This document shows positions 44,700 through 53,282 of a stretch of DNA of 64,000 nucleotides, in pieces. Source of the stretch: a virus; IMG/VR virus record IMGVR_UViG_3300035183_000460, positions 48,563 through 112,562 of that record, one strand, 5' to 3'. Each line of letters begins with the position of its first letter. The first letter of the stretch is position 1. A program made the position numbers and the translations under genes. Under the pieces are notes generated by a model. It saw nothing but the letters and a program-made list of their open reading frames with translations. It searched no databases and was not told the origin of the DNA.

Positions 44700-45875
44700 A
44701 TGCCTGTTGAATTTTCTAATAATCTGACAAAAAGACAATATGTTTGGAGTGAATTCAAAATACATCTTTCTGCAAGAAACGGCGCATTGCAATGTGAAAA
44801 ATTTTCAGATCATTATATGATTTGGTTTTATGATGGTCCAGAAGTGTTCATTTGTAATATTTGGATTGGACCTGTTCCACATGATATATCATTACAATGG
44901 AATTTAACACAAAAACAAAATGATGATGATAAAAAAGAATTTGAACAATATTATTTAAATACATGTAATTTGTCTATTTCTAAATTAGATAATACATCTA
45001 GATGTATAGTTGTTCCAGAACCAAGACTTGGTAATGAAGTAATTTATACTACTCACAATTTTTGTGATAAAGTAACTTGGTTTTCTACCAGTGAAAGAAT
45101 TAATGATGAAGTATTAACATCTAAAGATGGTCATGTATGGAAATCTGTTAATACTTATTGGATTGACATGATCTCAGGAAGAGTTCAAGATGATGATGGT
45201 TGGGTAGAACAACAAAGACAATTAAATCCGTCAGATCCTCATGGATACCAAGTTATTGTTAAAGTAGATGGAATTGAGAAAACAATGAGAGAACCATTTA
45301 TGGAAGATGGTGGTGATTACGAAGTTTTTTGGGAAGATGGCTACATCAAATCTTTTGAAGATTGGACAGGAAAAATTGTAACAGCGTCATATTCTAAAGC
45401 TATAGATAGCACATTTATTTTATCTCCATTGCCAGGTACCAAATTAAATATTGAGGCTGCCGAGGCAGATTTTACTACAGATGTAGAAATGTGTGATTCT
45501 ATTGAGTACAATATTTATGGTTATGCTAATATTTTTGCTCCAGAATTAGGACTGCCTGAAGGTACTAAAATTCCTCTTAAAAGAACTGTATACAAAAGAT
45601 TATCTCAAATTTTTAATGAAGCTATTGGTGCGTATCCATTGGTAGAAATTCATGGATCAAACCCTTATTATAATGCTATGAACAATAAAGATCGCAGAAA
45701 AGTTTCTCGTGGAATTTCTTCATATTTACAATCTATTCCATTTAGATATGGTACAATAAGACCACTTCAATCTAGCTTAGGTCTAGAAGTAAGAATAAAA
45801 TTAACTCATAATATAGAGTTTAAAGGAGATATGGCTGTATGTACTTTCTATTGTATATCAGAACCAGAAATTTAA
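44700..45875 (+). CDS. Baseplate/tail structural protein, 391 aa
   Basis: An ATG at 44679 overlaps the preceding gene. ATG 44700 sits just after that gene's stop with AGAGGA upstream, so I use MPVEFSNNLTKRQYVWSEF. The protein is rich in Trp, Tyr and Asp, with compact folded character. FWEDGYIKSFEDWTGKIVTA (about 221-240) is a phage structural motif similar to tail-completion proteins, and the end has RVKLTHN-like strands. It has one DGY. No enzymatic site is visible. Likely a baseplate, tail-completion or collar protein. Confidence 0.55.
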   Translation: MPVEFSNNLTKRQYVWSEFKIHLSARNGALQCEKFSDHYMIWFYDGPEVFICNIWIGPVPHDISLQWNLTQKQNDDDKKEFEQYYLNTCNLSISKLDNTSRCIVVPEPRLGNEVIYTTHNFCDKVTWFSTSERINDEVLTSKDGHVWKSVNTYWIDMISGRVQDDDGWVEQQRQLNPSDPHGYQVIVKVDGIEKTMREPFMEDGGDYEVFWEDGYIKSFEDWTGKIVTASYSKAIDSTFILSPLPGTKLNIEAAEADFTTDVEMCDSIEYNIYGYANIFAPELGLPEGTKIPLKRTVYKRLSQIFNEAIGAYPLVEIHGSNPYYNAMNNKDRRKVSRGISSYLQSIPFRYGTIRPLQSSLGLEVRIKLTHNIEFKGDMAVCTFYCISEPEI

Positions 45876-45938
45876 TTAAATAATAAAGCATTATATTAAT
45901 ATTAATTCATTTAAATAACAATATGTGGAGTTGTATAT

Positions 45939-46802
45939 ATGAAAGCTCTTGTACTCAGTGGTGGCGGCTCTAAGGGAGCATATCAAGTTGGAGCTTTAAA
46001 ATATATTTTAGGGGAACTTAAAATATCCTATGACGCCTTTTGTGGAATTTCTGTTGGTGCTATTAATAGTGCTTTTCTTGGTCAATTTAAATATGGAGAA
46101 GAACAATTATCAATAAATGAATTATGTAAACTTTGGAGTAGAGTAGAAACCAACAAAATATATAAACGATGGTTTCCATTTGGAATTTTACACGGATTTT
46201 GGTTACCTAGTCTAAAAAATAGCCGTCCATTACTTAATTGGATAGAGTCAGAATTAGATATTAATAAAGTAAGAAATAGTGGTAAAATAGTTAAAGTTGG
46301 CGCCGTTTCTCTTAATACCGGAGAATATAAATTATTTGATCAAAATTATGCAGATTTTCATAAGGCTGTTGCAGCATCATCATCATTTCCTGGATATTTA
46401 ATACCAATTGAAATGGAAAATCAAATTTGGTCTGATGGTGGTGTTAAAGAAATAACACCATTACAAGCTGCTATTGATTTAGGGGCAGATGAAATAGATG
46501 TAATTATAACATCTCCGGAATATGATATATCCACTTTTGATAAAAAACCAAATGCTATTAATGTATTAAAAAGAACATTAGATTTAATGTCTGACGAGAT
46601 CATAGCTAATGATATTGATAAAGCCTTACTTTATAATAAATTAGTAAAAGCAAATGTGGCACCAGATAAGAGATATATTAAATTGAATATAATTAGACCA
46701 GAAAAAGTTTTAATTGATGATTCTTTAGATTTTAGCCCATCAAAAATAAAAGAAATGATGGATATTGGTTATTCTATGGCTAAATCTAAATATATATTAT
46801 AA
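45939..46802 (+). CDS. Patatin-like phospholipase, 287 aa
   Basis: All patatin signatures are present: oxyanion hole LSGGGSKGAYQ (about 7-17), nucleophile motif GISVG (36-40, Ser38) and the dyad Asp in SDGG (about 165-168). The family hydrolyses acyl esters of phospholipids at membranes using a Ser-Asp dyad. There is no signal peptide. The gene sits in the tail operon with a GGAG-type SD (TGTGGAGTTGTATAT). It could be virion-carried and act on the host membrane at entry, or act late in lysis. The sequence does not decide between these. Length is normal. Confidence 0.88.
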   Translation: MKALVLSGGGSKGAYQVGALKYILGELKISYDAFCGISVGAINSAFLGQFKYGEEQLSINELCKLWSRVETNKIYKRWFPFGILHGFWLPSLKNSRPLLNWIESELDINKVRNSGKIVKVGAVSLNTGEYKLFDQNYADFHKAVAASSSFPGYLIPIEMENQIWSDGGVKEITPLQAAIDLGADEIDVIITSPEYDISTFDKKPNAINVLKRTLDLMSDEIIANDIDKALLYNKLVKANVAPDKRYIKLNIIRPEKVLIDDSLDFSPSKIKEMMDIGYSMAKSKYIL

Positions 46803-46830
46803 TTATATTGCATATATTTGGAGCTAATTA

Positions 46831-47178
46831 ATGGTAGTATATACTAATATAGGTAAAAAAATACTTGGTAGAGATTTTAATTTTTTTCAAAAAAAAGCAA
46901 TTTCTAATACTACTTTTGGCACAGTGGTTGATGGATATAAGCCAGATATGATTATTACTGTTGCTACTAAATATGGAGGAGTAATATTTAATACAGAAGG
47001 AACTGGAACCAATACAGTTGAATATTCTTTTAATGGCAACACTGTTCACGGTGAATTGGTTCCTGGAACAAACAGAGCAACTTTATATTTTAGAAATAGA
47101 AATATTAGTATGATATGGTTTAGGGTTAAACAAGGAAGTTCTGGACCAATTACTGTAAGTGTTGAGGCTTGGGAATAA
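46831..47178 (+). CDS. Small tail-region beta protein, 115 aa
   Basis: A beta-sandwich-like protein rich in strands (DMIITVATKYGGVIFNTEGT, TVEYSFNGNTVHGELVPGTN, SMIWFRVKQGSSGPITVSVE). It has one DGY (VVDGYKPD). It resembles the small domains at the ends of fibre proteins and could be a fibre-attachment or decoration subunit. The SD is TTTGGAG. It stands between the patatin and an HNH gene. Confidence 0.5.
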   Translation: MVVYTNIGKKILGRDFNFFQKKAISNTTFGTVVDGYKPDMIITVATKYGGVIFNTEGTGTNTVEYSFNGNTVHGELVPGTNRATLYFRNRNISMIWFRVKQGSSGPITVSVEAWE

Positions 47179-47188
47179 TATGACATAT

Positions 47189-47204
47189 CTCATACATATA
47201 TGAG
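47189..47204 (+). promoter_or_regulatory. Hairpin enclosing the HNH gene start codon
   Basis: CTCATA (47189-47194), loop CATA and TATGAG (47199-47204) form a 6-bp stem whose 3' arm contains the ATG at 47200. In mRNA this would hide the start codon. Hairpins that silence translation of homing endonucleases from read-through transcripts are known in T-even phages. Use here is inferred. Confidence 0.4.
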
Positions 47205-47514
47205 AGTTAAAAAGTTAGTTAAGCATAAATGTGAAATAGAATCGTGCAATGTAACTGACCCTAAATTGTTACATTTTCATCATATAATTGAAAGAACAGA
47301 TATTAATACTACAAACCATACATATAATTTAGCAATTTTGTGTGCTAATTGTCATTCACTATGTCATACAGGACGATTAAATATTATCGGAGTTTATCCT
47401 GCAACAATACCACCTAATAATAGGATATTAATTTATGAGCTTGATGGTAAGAAAAATGTTGAAGAAATAAATGAACCTTATGTTAAGTTTAAGAATAAAT
47501 CATATAAAATATAG
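47200..47514 (+). CDS. Small HNH endonuclease, 104 aa
   Basis: The compact HNH pattern is CEIESC (about 11-16), then HFHHIIER (about 25-32) with the catalytic His, and NLAILCANCHSLCH (about 43-56) completing a zinc-held beta-beta-alpha fold. There is no recognisable SD, and the ATG is in a hairpin. Such tiny HNH proteins are often free-standing homing endonucleases or terminase-linked nucleases. Placement between tail and cold-shock genes favours a homing gene. Confidence 0.8.
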   Translation: MRVKKLVKHKCEIESCNVTDPKLLHFHHIIERTDINTTNHTYNLAILCANCHSLCHTGRLNIIGVYPATIPPNNRILIYELDGKKNVEEINEPYVKFKNKSYKI

Positions 47515-47525
47515 AAGGAAAGTCT

Positions 47526-47759
47526 ATGTCTGATAATGAATTCATGGGTGAAGTTTGTTGGTTTAATGCCAGAAAAGGTTATGGTTTTATTTTATGGATG
47601 AAAGATGGAATAAAACAAAAAGATTTATTTGTTCATTTTTCTGATATTAATTGTGAAGGATTTAAAACACTTTATAAGGGACAAAAGGTTTCTTTTGGAA
47701 TAGGAACAAATAAAAAAGGTGATCCAAAAGCAATTAATGTTATTGTATTGAAAGATTGA
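47526..47759 (+). CDS. Cold-shock domain protein, 77 aa
   Basis: The small OB-fold has the two RNA-binding motifs: KGYGFI (RNP1, about 17-22) and DLFVHFSDI (RNP2, about 33-41), preceded by VCWFNARKG. Csp proteins bind single-stranded RNA or DNA and act as RNA chaperones. The SD is AGAAGGAAAG. The gene ends exactly where the minus-strand cluster begins (stop 47759, convergent stop 47760). It probably helps late mRNA translation (inference). Confidence 0.92.
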   Translation: MSDNEFMGEVCWFNARKGYGFILWMKDGIKQKDLFVHFSDINCEGFKTLYKGQKVSFGIGTNKKGDPKAINVIVLKD

Positions 47760-48050
47760 TTATTTTTTGGCAAATATTTGTATTAATTGAATAATTAATG
47801 ATATTAATCCACTAGCTAACAAAACTTCTATTTTTAATAGTTTTCTGTCATTTTCATCTATTCGTTCTTTAATTTTTTCTAATAGTTTTATTATTTCTTC
47901 ATCATTTTTCTTATTTTCTTCTAATCCCTCAATGATTTTTTCATTTTGATCAGATACTTCTAGTTGAACTTCAATAGTTTTTCTATTTACTTCAATAATA
48001 GTATCTAAATCAGATTTAGATAAGTTATCATCATCCTTCTTTGTAGCCAT
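47760..48050 (-). CDS. Coiled-coil protein with C-terminal membrane helix, 96 aa
   Basis: Residues 10-72 are charged heptad-like helix (EENKKNDEEIIKLLEKIKER). One hydrophobic helix follows (KIEVLLASGLISLIIQLIQI, about 73-92), ending FAKK. This is the layout of XhlA-type holin-associated proteins and some spanin or anti-holin proteins. With a membrane anchor and a cytoplasmic coiled coil, a lysis or superinfection function is plausible. It belongs to a three-gene minus-strand cluster that is divergent from all structural genes. Confidence 0.55.
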   Translation of the reverse strand: MATKKDDDNLSKSDLDTIIEVNRKTIEVQLEVSDQNEKIIEGLEENKKNDEEIIKLLEKIKERIDENDRKLLKIEVLLASGLISLIIQLIQIFAKK

Positions 48051-48059
48051 AATATTATG

Positions 48060-48218
48060 TTATTTATTTGACTGTCTAATTTTTCTTTTTTTTATTTTTT
48101 CTAAAATTATATCGCATTTATCATTTAAATTTTTATAAGTGATTTTTATGTTATCTTCTTTTTTGTCTTCCATATTTTCTTGCATTATAATTGTTGCACT
48201 ATCATTTATTGATGTCAT
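48060..48218 (-). CDS. Small hypothetical protein, 52 aa
   Basis: The minus-strand frame starts at ATG 48218 (MTSINDSATIIMQENMEDKK) with an AAGGAAATTTA Shine-Dalgarno, and ends at TAA 48060-48062. The product is charged with a very basic C-terminus (KIKKRKIRQSNK). It lies between two other minus-strand genes, 9 nt from the next, so it is probably real despite its size. Function unknown. Confidence 0.55.
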   Translation of the reverse strand: MTSINDSATIIMQENMEDKKEDNIKITYKNLNDKCDIILEKIKKRKIRQSNK

Positions 48219-48247
48219 TAAATTTCCTTATTTAGTTTTGTGGTAAA

Positions 48248-48616
48248 TTATTGATCTAGATCTATTAGATCAGCATTTTCTTTTGCAAACTCTTCATCAG
48301 AAACCATTAATTCTTCATATTTTTCTTCCTTGATTTCTAGAACAGATCTTTCTCTACTTGGTATATTTGCATCAGACATATTTACAATATTCATTTTTAT
48401 AAATTCTGGTGGGAATGTTCTTTTAACTATTTTATCTCTCTTTCTAAATATAGATCCTGATGCTACCGATTTTTCTAATTGTTCTAATGTATAATTATAT
48501 TTTTTTCCCAATAAATTTACTGATGTAAAAGCTTTAATTGTTAAATTTAAATCTGCAAGACTAACGTCTCGATTTGATAAATTAGTTACCCAAAATTCTT
48601 TATTCGTTTTTTTCAT
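48248..48616 (-). CDS. Hypothetical protein, 122 aa, first gene of the minus-strand cluster
   Basis: A TTG at 48628 is in frame, but ATG 48616 (MKKTNKEFWVTNLSNRDVSL) is the likelier start. The N-terminal half is strand-rich (VTNLSNRDVSLADLNLTIKA). YTLEQLEKSVASGSIFRKRD (about 42-61) follows, a pattern seen in small proteins of phage structural clusters. The C-terminus is acidic. It probably shares a promoter in the 257-nt divergent region with the two genes behind it. Confidence 0.5.
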   Translation of the reverse strand: MKKTNKEFWVTNLSNRDVSLADLNLTIKAFTSVNLLGKKYNYTLEQLEKSVASGSIFRKRDKIVKRTFPPEFIKMNIVNMSDANIPSRERSVLEIKEEKYEELMVSDEEFAKENADLIDLDQ

Positions 48617-48815
48617 GATCTTTAGCAATAATACCTAACACTCATAGATGGCATATTAATTGCCACCACTTAATTATTTTGTTTTGTATTGTTTTTTATT
48701 TAATTTTATTTATTATATCTCAACAAAAATGACATAATAGTAATATGTTTAAATAACAAAATTTTTAACATTAGTCGTTTAATGTAGATTAAATTTAATG
48801 ATACTTACATACCAT

Positions 48816-48834
48816 TAGCATTATATTTATGCTA
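48816..48834. promoter_or_regulatory. Hairpin in the divergent intergenic region
   Basis: TAGCAT (48816-48821), loop TATATTT, ATGCTA (48829-48834). It lies in the 257-nt region between divergent genes, about 50 nt before the ATG at 48886. A second small stem TGGCA/TGCCA lies at 48649-48665. The region must hold promoters for both directions, but no -35/-10 pair stands out from the AT-rich background. Confidence 0.35.
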
Positions 48835-48885
48835 GTTTTACAAACTTTGTTATTGATAAAATTGTAATATTATTACATATAGTGT

Positions 48886-49239
48886 ATGATTAGTTTTTTA
48901 CATTATACTCCTGGACAAGAGGTTACTATATATTTAGAAATATTAAATTCTGATGGTTATCGATTTGATGGCTATGTGGATGGTTATGCACCAGTCGTAA
49001 ACAGAATTATAAAACCAGATTTGTCTTTAATGACAGATGGATACTATCCTAAAACTATGTCTAAAATAGATATAGGATTGTATAGATATAAATTTACTTT
49101 ACCAACAGGTAGTGTCGCCGTAGGGTCATATTTAATAGATGTTTCATATAAAAGTTCCGTTACACTTCAATTAAAACAACAATTATATCAGATAATTGTA
49201 AATGCCCCATTTGGCAATTATGGGCTTATAACTGGGTAA
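48886..49239 (+). CDS. Ig-like tail protein, 117 aa, with four DGY tripeptides
   Basis: One Ig-like beta domain: YTPGQEVTIYLEILN, NRIIKPDLSLMT, IGLYRYKFTLPTGSVAVGSY and LIDVSYKS. Between strands B and C the chain reads SDGYRFDGYVDGYAPV, then TDGYYPK, four Asp-Gly-Tyr units in about 40 residues. The protein is related in layout to the N-terminal domain of the gene at 49580. No SD is visible right before the ATG (ATATAGTGT), so the start is uncertain. Probably a fibre-attachment or decoration domain. Confidence 0.6.
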   Translation: MISFLHYTPGQEVTIYLEILNSDGYRFDGYVDGYAPVVNRIIKPDLSLMTDGYYPKTMSKIDIGLYRYKFTLPTGSVAVGSYLIDVSYKSSVTLQLKQQLYQIIVNAPFGNYGLITG

Positions 49240-49579
49240 AATTTATATTTGTTTTTATATAAATATGAGATAAACAAATTTTTAAAATTTTTGAATATTT
49301 CTATATTGTATATGTTTGTTGATGGTAGTCAATTACCACCAGCACAAGGTTGGTAGTTTTCTTGTCATAATATCATAAAATACCGTTAAATAAGCTTAGT
49401 TCATTATCATATTTAAAAATATTTTCAGCACATATATAAGCACATTTAAAATATTTTTTTTTACATATCCTCACAAATCTCATATTCATATTCTAGCATT
49501 TTTGTAGAAAATATTTTTACATGATTGTTTGCTCATATGTAAGTGTATATCATCACATGTATATTTTAGGAGACGATCC
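49240..49579. other. 340-nt intergenic region with inverted copy of the hairpin repeat
   Basis: No gene of useful size is visible. The region holds repeat copy B (49331-49380) and is otherwise AT-rich. An open frame begins upstream at 49529, but it lacks an SD and adds only a cysteine-rich nonsense-like stretch, so this part is treated as leader of the gene at 49580. Confidence 0.5.
49331..49380 (-). repeat. Dispersed hairpin repeat, copy B (inverted)
   Basis: On the minus strand it reads TTTTATGATATTATGACAAG and continues into the stem-loop ACCAAC-CTTGT-GCTGGT, matching copy A over about 45 of 50 positions by eye. On the + strand the stem ACCAGC (49338-49343)/GTTGGT (49349-49354) closes with one G-T wobble. 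Confidence 0.85.
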
Positions 49580-50479
49580 ATGGTTATAAAATCAAGAGGG
49601 GAATTTGTTGATGTTACTGAGCAAATTAATCTAACAGTTCAATTTAAAGATAATTTTGGCAATCCAAAAGACACTGATACTTTCCCTACTATATCTATTC
49701 AACAACCTAATGGATCTGTGTTATTTTCGCCTACCTCTGTAGGTGTTACTAAAATTGCTACAGGAAAATATTCTTATATATTTACGGTTCCTATTAATGG
49801 TCCTTATGGAGTATTTTCTGATATTTGGGTTGGCTATATAAATGGATTCAGAATAGAAGCATCTTTTAATTTTGTAGTATCTGCTACTCAAATGCCAGGA
49901 ATTAATTCTGACGGCTATACTAAATTAGGAGATGACCCAGGATTCCAATACTCTCAAGCGGCAATTAATAATATTAATAAATTAATTAAAATGTTGCGAG
50001 CTAGGTTAAATAGCTCTGGAAAAGCAAAGAAAAAAGATGCTTATGGTAATGTTATGTATGTTACTTGTGATATCTATTCTGTAGATATGTTAACTACATT
50101 TTTGGCAACAGCATTAAGTGATTTTAATCAAATACCTCATTTTACTATGTTTTCTTTTGATGATGATGCATTTGTTGCTCAATTTGGAGAAATTTTGGTT
50201 GAAGGCGCTACTTTATATGCTTTAGCGTCTAAGGCTTTAATTGAAAGGGGTCGTGAATTTCAAATTACTGATAATAGCATAAATTTTAATCCTCCAACCG
50301 TATCAGAACTGTTAAATACTCAGTATAACACTTTATTAACTAATTATTGGGAAAGATTGAAGTTTATTAAGAATTCATTGAAACCAAGCCCATTGGGACT
50401 TGGAGTATTTGGTATGACAAGTGCTATAAATCCAGCAATTAGTCGCCTACGACACTTACGAGCAAGACGCATATTATAA
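49580..50479 (+). CDS. Tail structural protein with N-terminal Ig-like domain, 299 aa
   Basis: The start at 49580 is chosen because TTTAGGAGACGATCC is an excellent Shine-Dalgarno for MVIKSRGEFVDVTEQ. Residues 5-95 form an Ig-like domain (INLTVQFKDNFGNPKDTDTF, KYSYIFTVPINGPYG) related to the gene at 48886. NSDGYTKLGDDPGFQYSQAA (about 107-126) links to a helical C-terminal domain (INKLIKMLRARLNSSG, IPHFTMFSFDDDAFVAQFGE) with a basic end (RLRHLRARRIL). A helical assembly domain plus Ig domain suggests a baseplate or fibre-anchor subunit. Confidence 0.6.
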   Translation: MVIKSRGEFVDVTEQINLTVQFKDNFGNPKDTDTFPTISIQQPNGSVLFSPTSVGVTKIATGKYSYIFTVPINGPYGVFSDIWVGYINGFRIEASFNFVVSATQMPGINSDGYTKLGDDPGFQYSQAAINNINKLIKMLRARLNSSGKAKKKDAYGNVMYVTCDIYSVDMLTTFLATALSDFNQIPHFTMFSFDDDAFVAQFGEILVEGATLYALASKALIERGREFQITDNSINFNPPTVSELLNTQYNTLLTNYWERLKFIKNSLKPSPLGLGVFGMTSAINPAISRLRHLRARRIL

Positions 50480-50520
50480 AGAAATAAAGTATTATATAAT
50501 TATTTGTATACAATATTTGT

Positions 50521-51516
50521 ATGAAAAACAAATTATTAGAAATATTAACACCTGAACAATTACAAAAAGAATTAAAATATTTAGGATCTGTAACAAAAAT
50601 TGCTGAGAAATATAAAATTAATTCGATTACGGTTTATTCGGCATTTAAAAAATGCAATATAAATTATTTTGTTAAGCCTAGACGTGATAATTTATTAAAT
50701 AAAGAGGCACTTGAAAAAGCATATATTGAATGTGGAAGCTTAAAAGCGGTAGGTAGAAAATTTGGTGTTGCGCCAAATACTGTTAAATATTATATGCAAA
50801 AATATAATTTGGATTTTAAACCTCAAGTGCGATATGATTGTAATCATTATTTTTTTTCTGAGGATAATGAAAAAAGCTTTTATATTGCTGGATTTATTGC
50901 TGCAGATGGTTGTGTGAAAATACATAAAAAAGGTAATTCGTTTATTGTGCAAATTGGTATATCTAAATTAGATAAAAATTTTCTTGAACATATAAAATCT
51001 ATATTAAGAGCAGAAGCGCCAATACGTGATTTTATCATTAAAAACTCTAAACTGAATTCAAAGTGGAATGATACATGGAAATCAGAATTATCAATAACAT
51101 CAAAGCAAATGTTTAATGATTTATCTCGTTTTAATATAATTCCATGTAAAAGTCTTATATATACATTTCCAGAATGGTTAATAAATCATCCATTAAAACA
51201 TCACTTTATGCGTGGCTATAATGATGGAGATGGATCATTCTATATACCTCGTTTAGCTGAAGGAAAGAAAACTAAACAAGTATATTTTTCATTACGTGGC
51301 ACTCCAAAATTTTTAGAAATATATCGTTCCATTTTAGAAAAAGAATGTGATTTAGAAATTAGAAATAAATCTATAAGAATTTCTAGTGGTCATGGATGTT
51401 TAGAATATGGTGGTAATGGAATAGTTACAAAAATTGCAAATTATCTATATAAAGATGCAACTATTTATCTTCCACGAAAATATGATGTAGTCATGGCAGC
51501 TAAAAACTTTATCTAG
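50521..51516 (+). CDS. LAGLIDADG homing endonuclease with tandem HTH, 331 aa
   Basis: Two HTH units (TKIAEKYKINSITVYSAFKK, about 25-44; VGRKFGVAPNTVKYYMQKYN, about 77-96) precede LAGLIDADG motifs YIAGFIAADG (about 121-130) and FMRGYNDGDG (about 229-238). It is a monomeric-type free-standing homing endonuclease, related to the genes at 34439 and 35442. There is no SD. It separates two virion genes and plays no structural part. Confidence 0.88.
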   Translation: MKNKLLEILTPEQLQKELKYLGSVTKIAEKYKINSITVYSAFKKCNINYFVKPRRDNLLNKEALEKAYIECGSLKAVGRKFGVAPNTVKYYMQKYNLDFKPQVRYDCNHYFFSEDNEKSFYIAGFIAADGCVKIHKKGNSFIVQIGISKLDKNFLEHIKSILRAEAPIRDFIIKNSKLNSKWNDTWKSELSITSKQMFNDLSRFNIIPCKSLIYTFPEWLINHPLKHHFMRGYNDGDGSFYIPRLAEGKKTKQVYFSLRGTPKFLEIYRSILEKECDLEIRNKSIRISSGHGCLEYGGNGIVTKIANYLYKDATIYLPRKYDVVMAAKNFI

Positions 51517-51642
51517 CTAAATTTGTTAAGTTAGGTATATTGTTTACATTGTTTAAATCTAATATTCTACATGATTTTATCATAATTATTACCAATATAG
51601 TACAATATATAATATATTACTTTATTTGCATACATAGTAGAC

Positions 51643-52158
51643 ATGGCAAAACAAAAATTAACAATTGATGAGGTAAAAAAGATACCGCCAACCTTATTAT
51701 TAAGGTTGATAAATAAAATGAAAAGCTATATAAAAACAGATCCAACTTTAATTGACATATTCAATAAATATAATATAAGCATTGATGAATTAGAGTTTAT
51801 TCCAATGAAATTTGGTGATATTGATGTTAGTGCAAAAACAGATCACGGAGTAATTATTTTTAGTTATAGATTATTAACAGATGGTGATTTTTTTAAAGAT
51901 TATTCTTATGCTATTCACGAATTGAGTCATTATGCTCAACAAACTACAGGAAATAAACCTACTAAGGGATCAGCCGACGGTAACTATCTTGATAATCCAT
52001 ACGAAATTGAAGGTTTTCAAAATCAAATAGAATATATTGCTCATGAATTTGGAGAACATGAAGCAAACAAATATGTAGAAAATTTATTGAATCATCATAA
52101 TATAAAAGATAAAGAAGAAAAAAAAGATAAAAAAGAAGAATTATTGGCTAAGGTTTAA
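51643..52158 (+). CDS. Zinc metallopeptidase-like protein (HELSH), 171 aa
   Basis: The zincin motif IHELSH lies at about 91-96, with catalytic Glu93. A third ligand could be Glu in NPYEIEGFQNQIEY or IAHEFGEHEANKY downstream (about 117-145). The C-terminus is Lys/Glu-rich. Family unknown beyond the HExxH class. It lies 1 nt upstream of a second HExxH protein, and the two genes are obviously paired. Possible roles: processing virion proteins, degrading a host surface or cell-wall protein, or a non-catalytic structural domain. Confidence 0.7.
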   Translation: MAKQKLTIDEVKKIPPTLLLRLINKMKSYIKTDPTLIDIFNKYNISIDELEFIPMKFGDIDVSAKTDHGVIIFSYRLLTDGDFFKDYSYAIHELSHYAQQTTGNKPTKGSADGNYLDNPYEIEGFQNQIEYIAHEFGEHEANKYVENLLNHHNIKDKEEKKDKKEELLAKV

Positions 52159-52159
52159 T

Positions 52160-53152
52160 ATGGATTTTGTTTTGTTAGAGCGTAAATGTAATTTATTTTT
52201 TAAAAAAGCCGGTCTATTTCGCCCTCCTCCAAATATGTTAAGCGATTTAATTAAAAGAGCGGTTTATATTTTCGCAAGCGCAGCTTTGTATGAAGCCAAT
52301 AAATTGCCTGATAGTAATGAAAAGCGAGATTTGATTAATGAAATTACTAAATATAGTACCAAACCATTGTCTTCTAGGCATGATGTTGTAACACTTCTAG
52401 ATATAAATTTAGATGATTGGGATTATATGAATGATAAACTCAATTCATTGGTTAAAATGTGGTTGAAAGAAGGGTTATTAAATGAGACTGTTAAATGTGT
52501 GTTTTCCTTTACAGAGCATGAAAAACAATATCAAGGAATGTATGAATTTTCATCTCAAAAATTAACAATTTATATGGGTTCTCCTGCAGTAAATTCAGTT
52601 TATGAATTCAATACAAAATTAGATAATATTAAAACTACTGTAAGACATGAATTACAACATTTTGCACAAGGATTATTAAGTAATTTACTAAGGAAAAATT
52701 ATTTACATATTGATCCAAAATCTAAAGGAGATTTGGCAGGATTATCTCCAAAAAAATATAGATCAAAAGATCTAGATATTTATGGTCGTCCGTTAGCTAG
52801 AACTAACGCAAAAGATTATGCAGAACACGAATTAAGAGATGTAGAATTTTATACAAATTTAGAGGATTCTATTGTATTATTTAAAAATTATATACAAAAT
52901 TTAGATTTAGATTCTGATTTAAAAAGAGAATTAGCAAAATCATGGGTTGGTTTGCCATCTTCTTTTAAAGATAAGAGATTGAATCAAATAGAAAATTTAG
53001 ACATTTCAGAAGATGATAAGGAACAATTAATGCTTCATGCTTTAAGTTTATCTAGACCACAATATCCATTTAAAACATTAAAAGAAAAAGATGAAAATAA
53101 ATGGAAATTGGCTGTTAAAATCTTTTGGAAAGAAATTCAATATTTATTGTAA
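52160..53152 (+). CDS. Zinc metallopeptidase-like protein (HELQH), 330 aa
   Basis: VRHELQHFAQ at about 161-170 gives HExxH with Glu164. HELRDVEFYT at about 226-235 supplies more potential ligands, including a conserved-looking Glu. The upstream strand region (LTIYMGSPAVNSVYEF) is as in zincins before the active helix. An N-terminal part (about 1-50) resembles a helical targeting segment with FRPPPNM. Paired with the gene at 51643, 1 nt away. There is no signal peptide, so the action is either in the host cytoplasm or in the virion. Confidence 0.7.
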   Translation: MDFVLLERKCNLFFKKAGLFRPPPNMLSDLIKRAVYIFASAALYEANKLPDSNEKRDLINEITKYSTKPLSSRHDVVTLLDINLDDWDYMNDKLNSLVKMWLKEGLLNETVKCVFSFTEHEKQYQGMYEFSSQKLTIYMGSPAVNSVYEFNTKLDNIKTTVRHELQHFAQGLLSNLLRKNYLHIDPKSKGDLAGLSPKKYRSKDLDIYGRPLARTNAKDYAEHELRDVEFYTNLEDSIVLFKNYIQNLDLDSDLKRELAKSWVGLPSSFKDKRLNQIENLDISEDDKEQLMLHALSLSRPQYPFKTLKEKDENKWKLAVKIFWKEIQYLL

Positions 53153-53282
53153 CATAATAACATATGGTACTTACTATATAATTATTTATAATATATTGTA
53201 TTAAAATGATTAAAGTAATTTAACTCTTAGTATTAAGATAATAAACTATACACTGTAAAAGCTAATAAATTAGAATATTATT

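Noticed and set aside
48605-48640. Additional copy of the hairpin repeat near the start of the minus-strand gene
   Set aside because: Only the ATGATCTT part matches; the stem is absent and the sequence is explained by the gene start.
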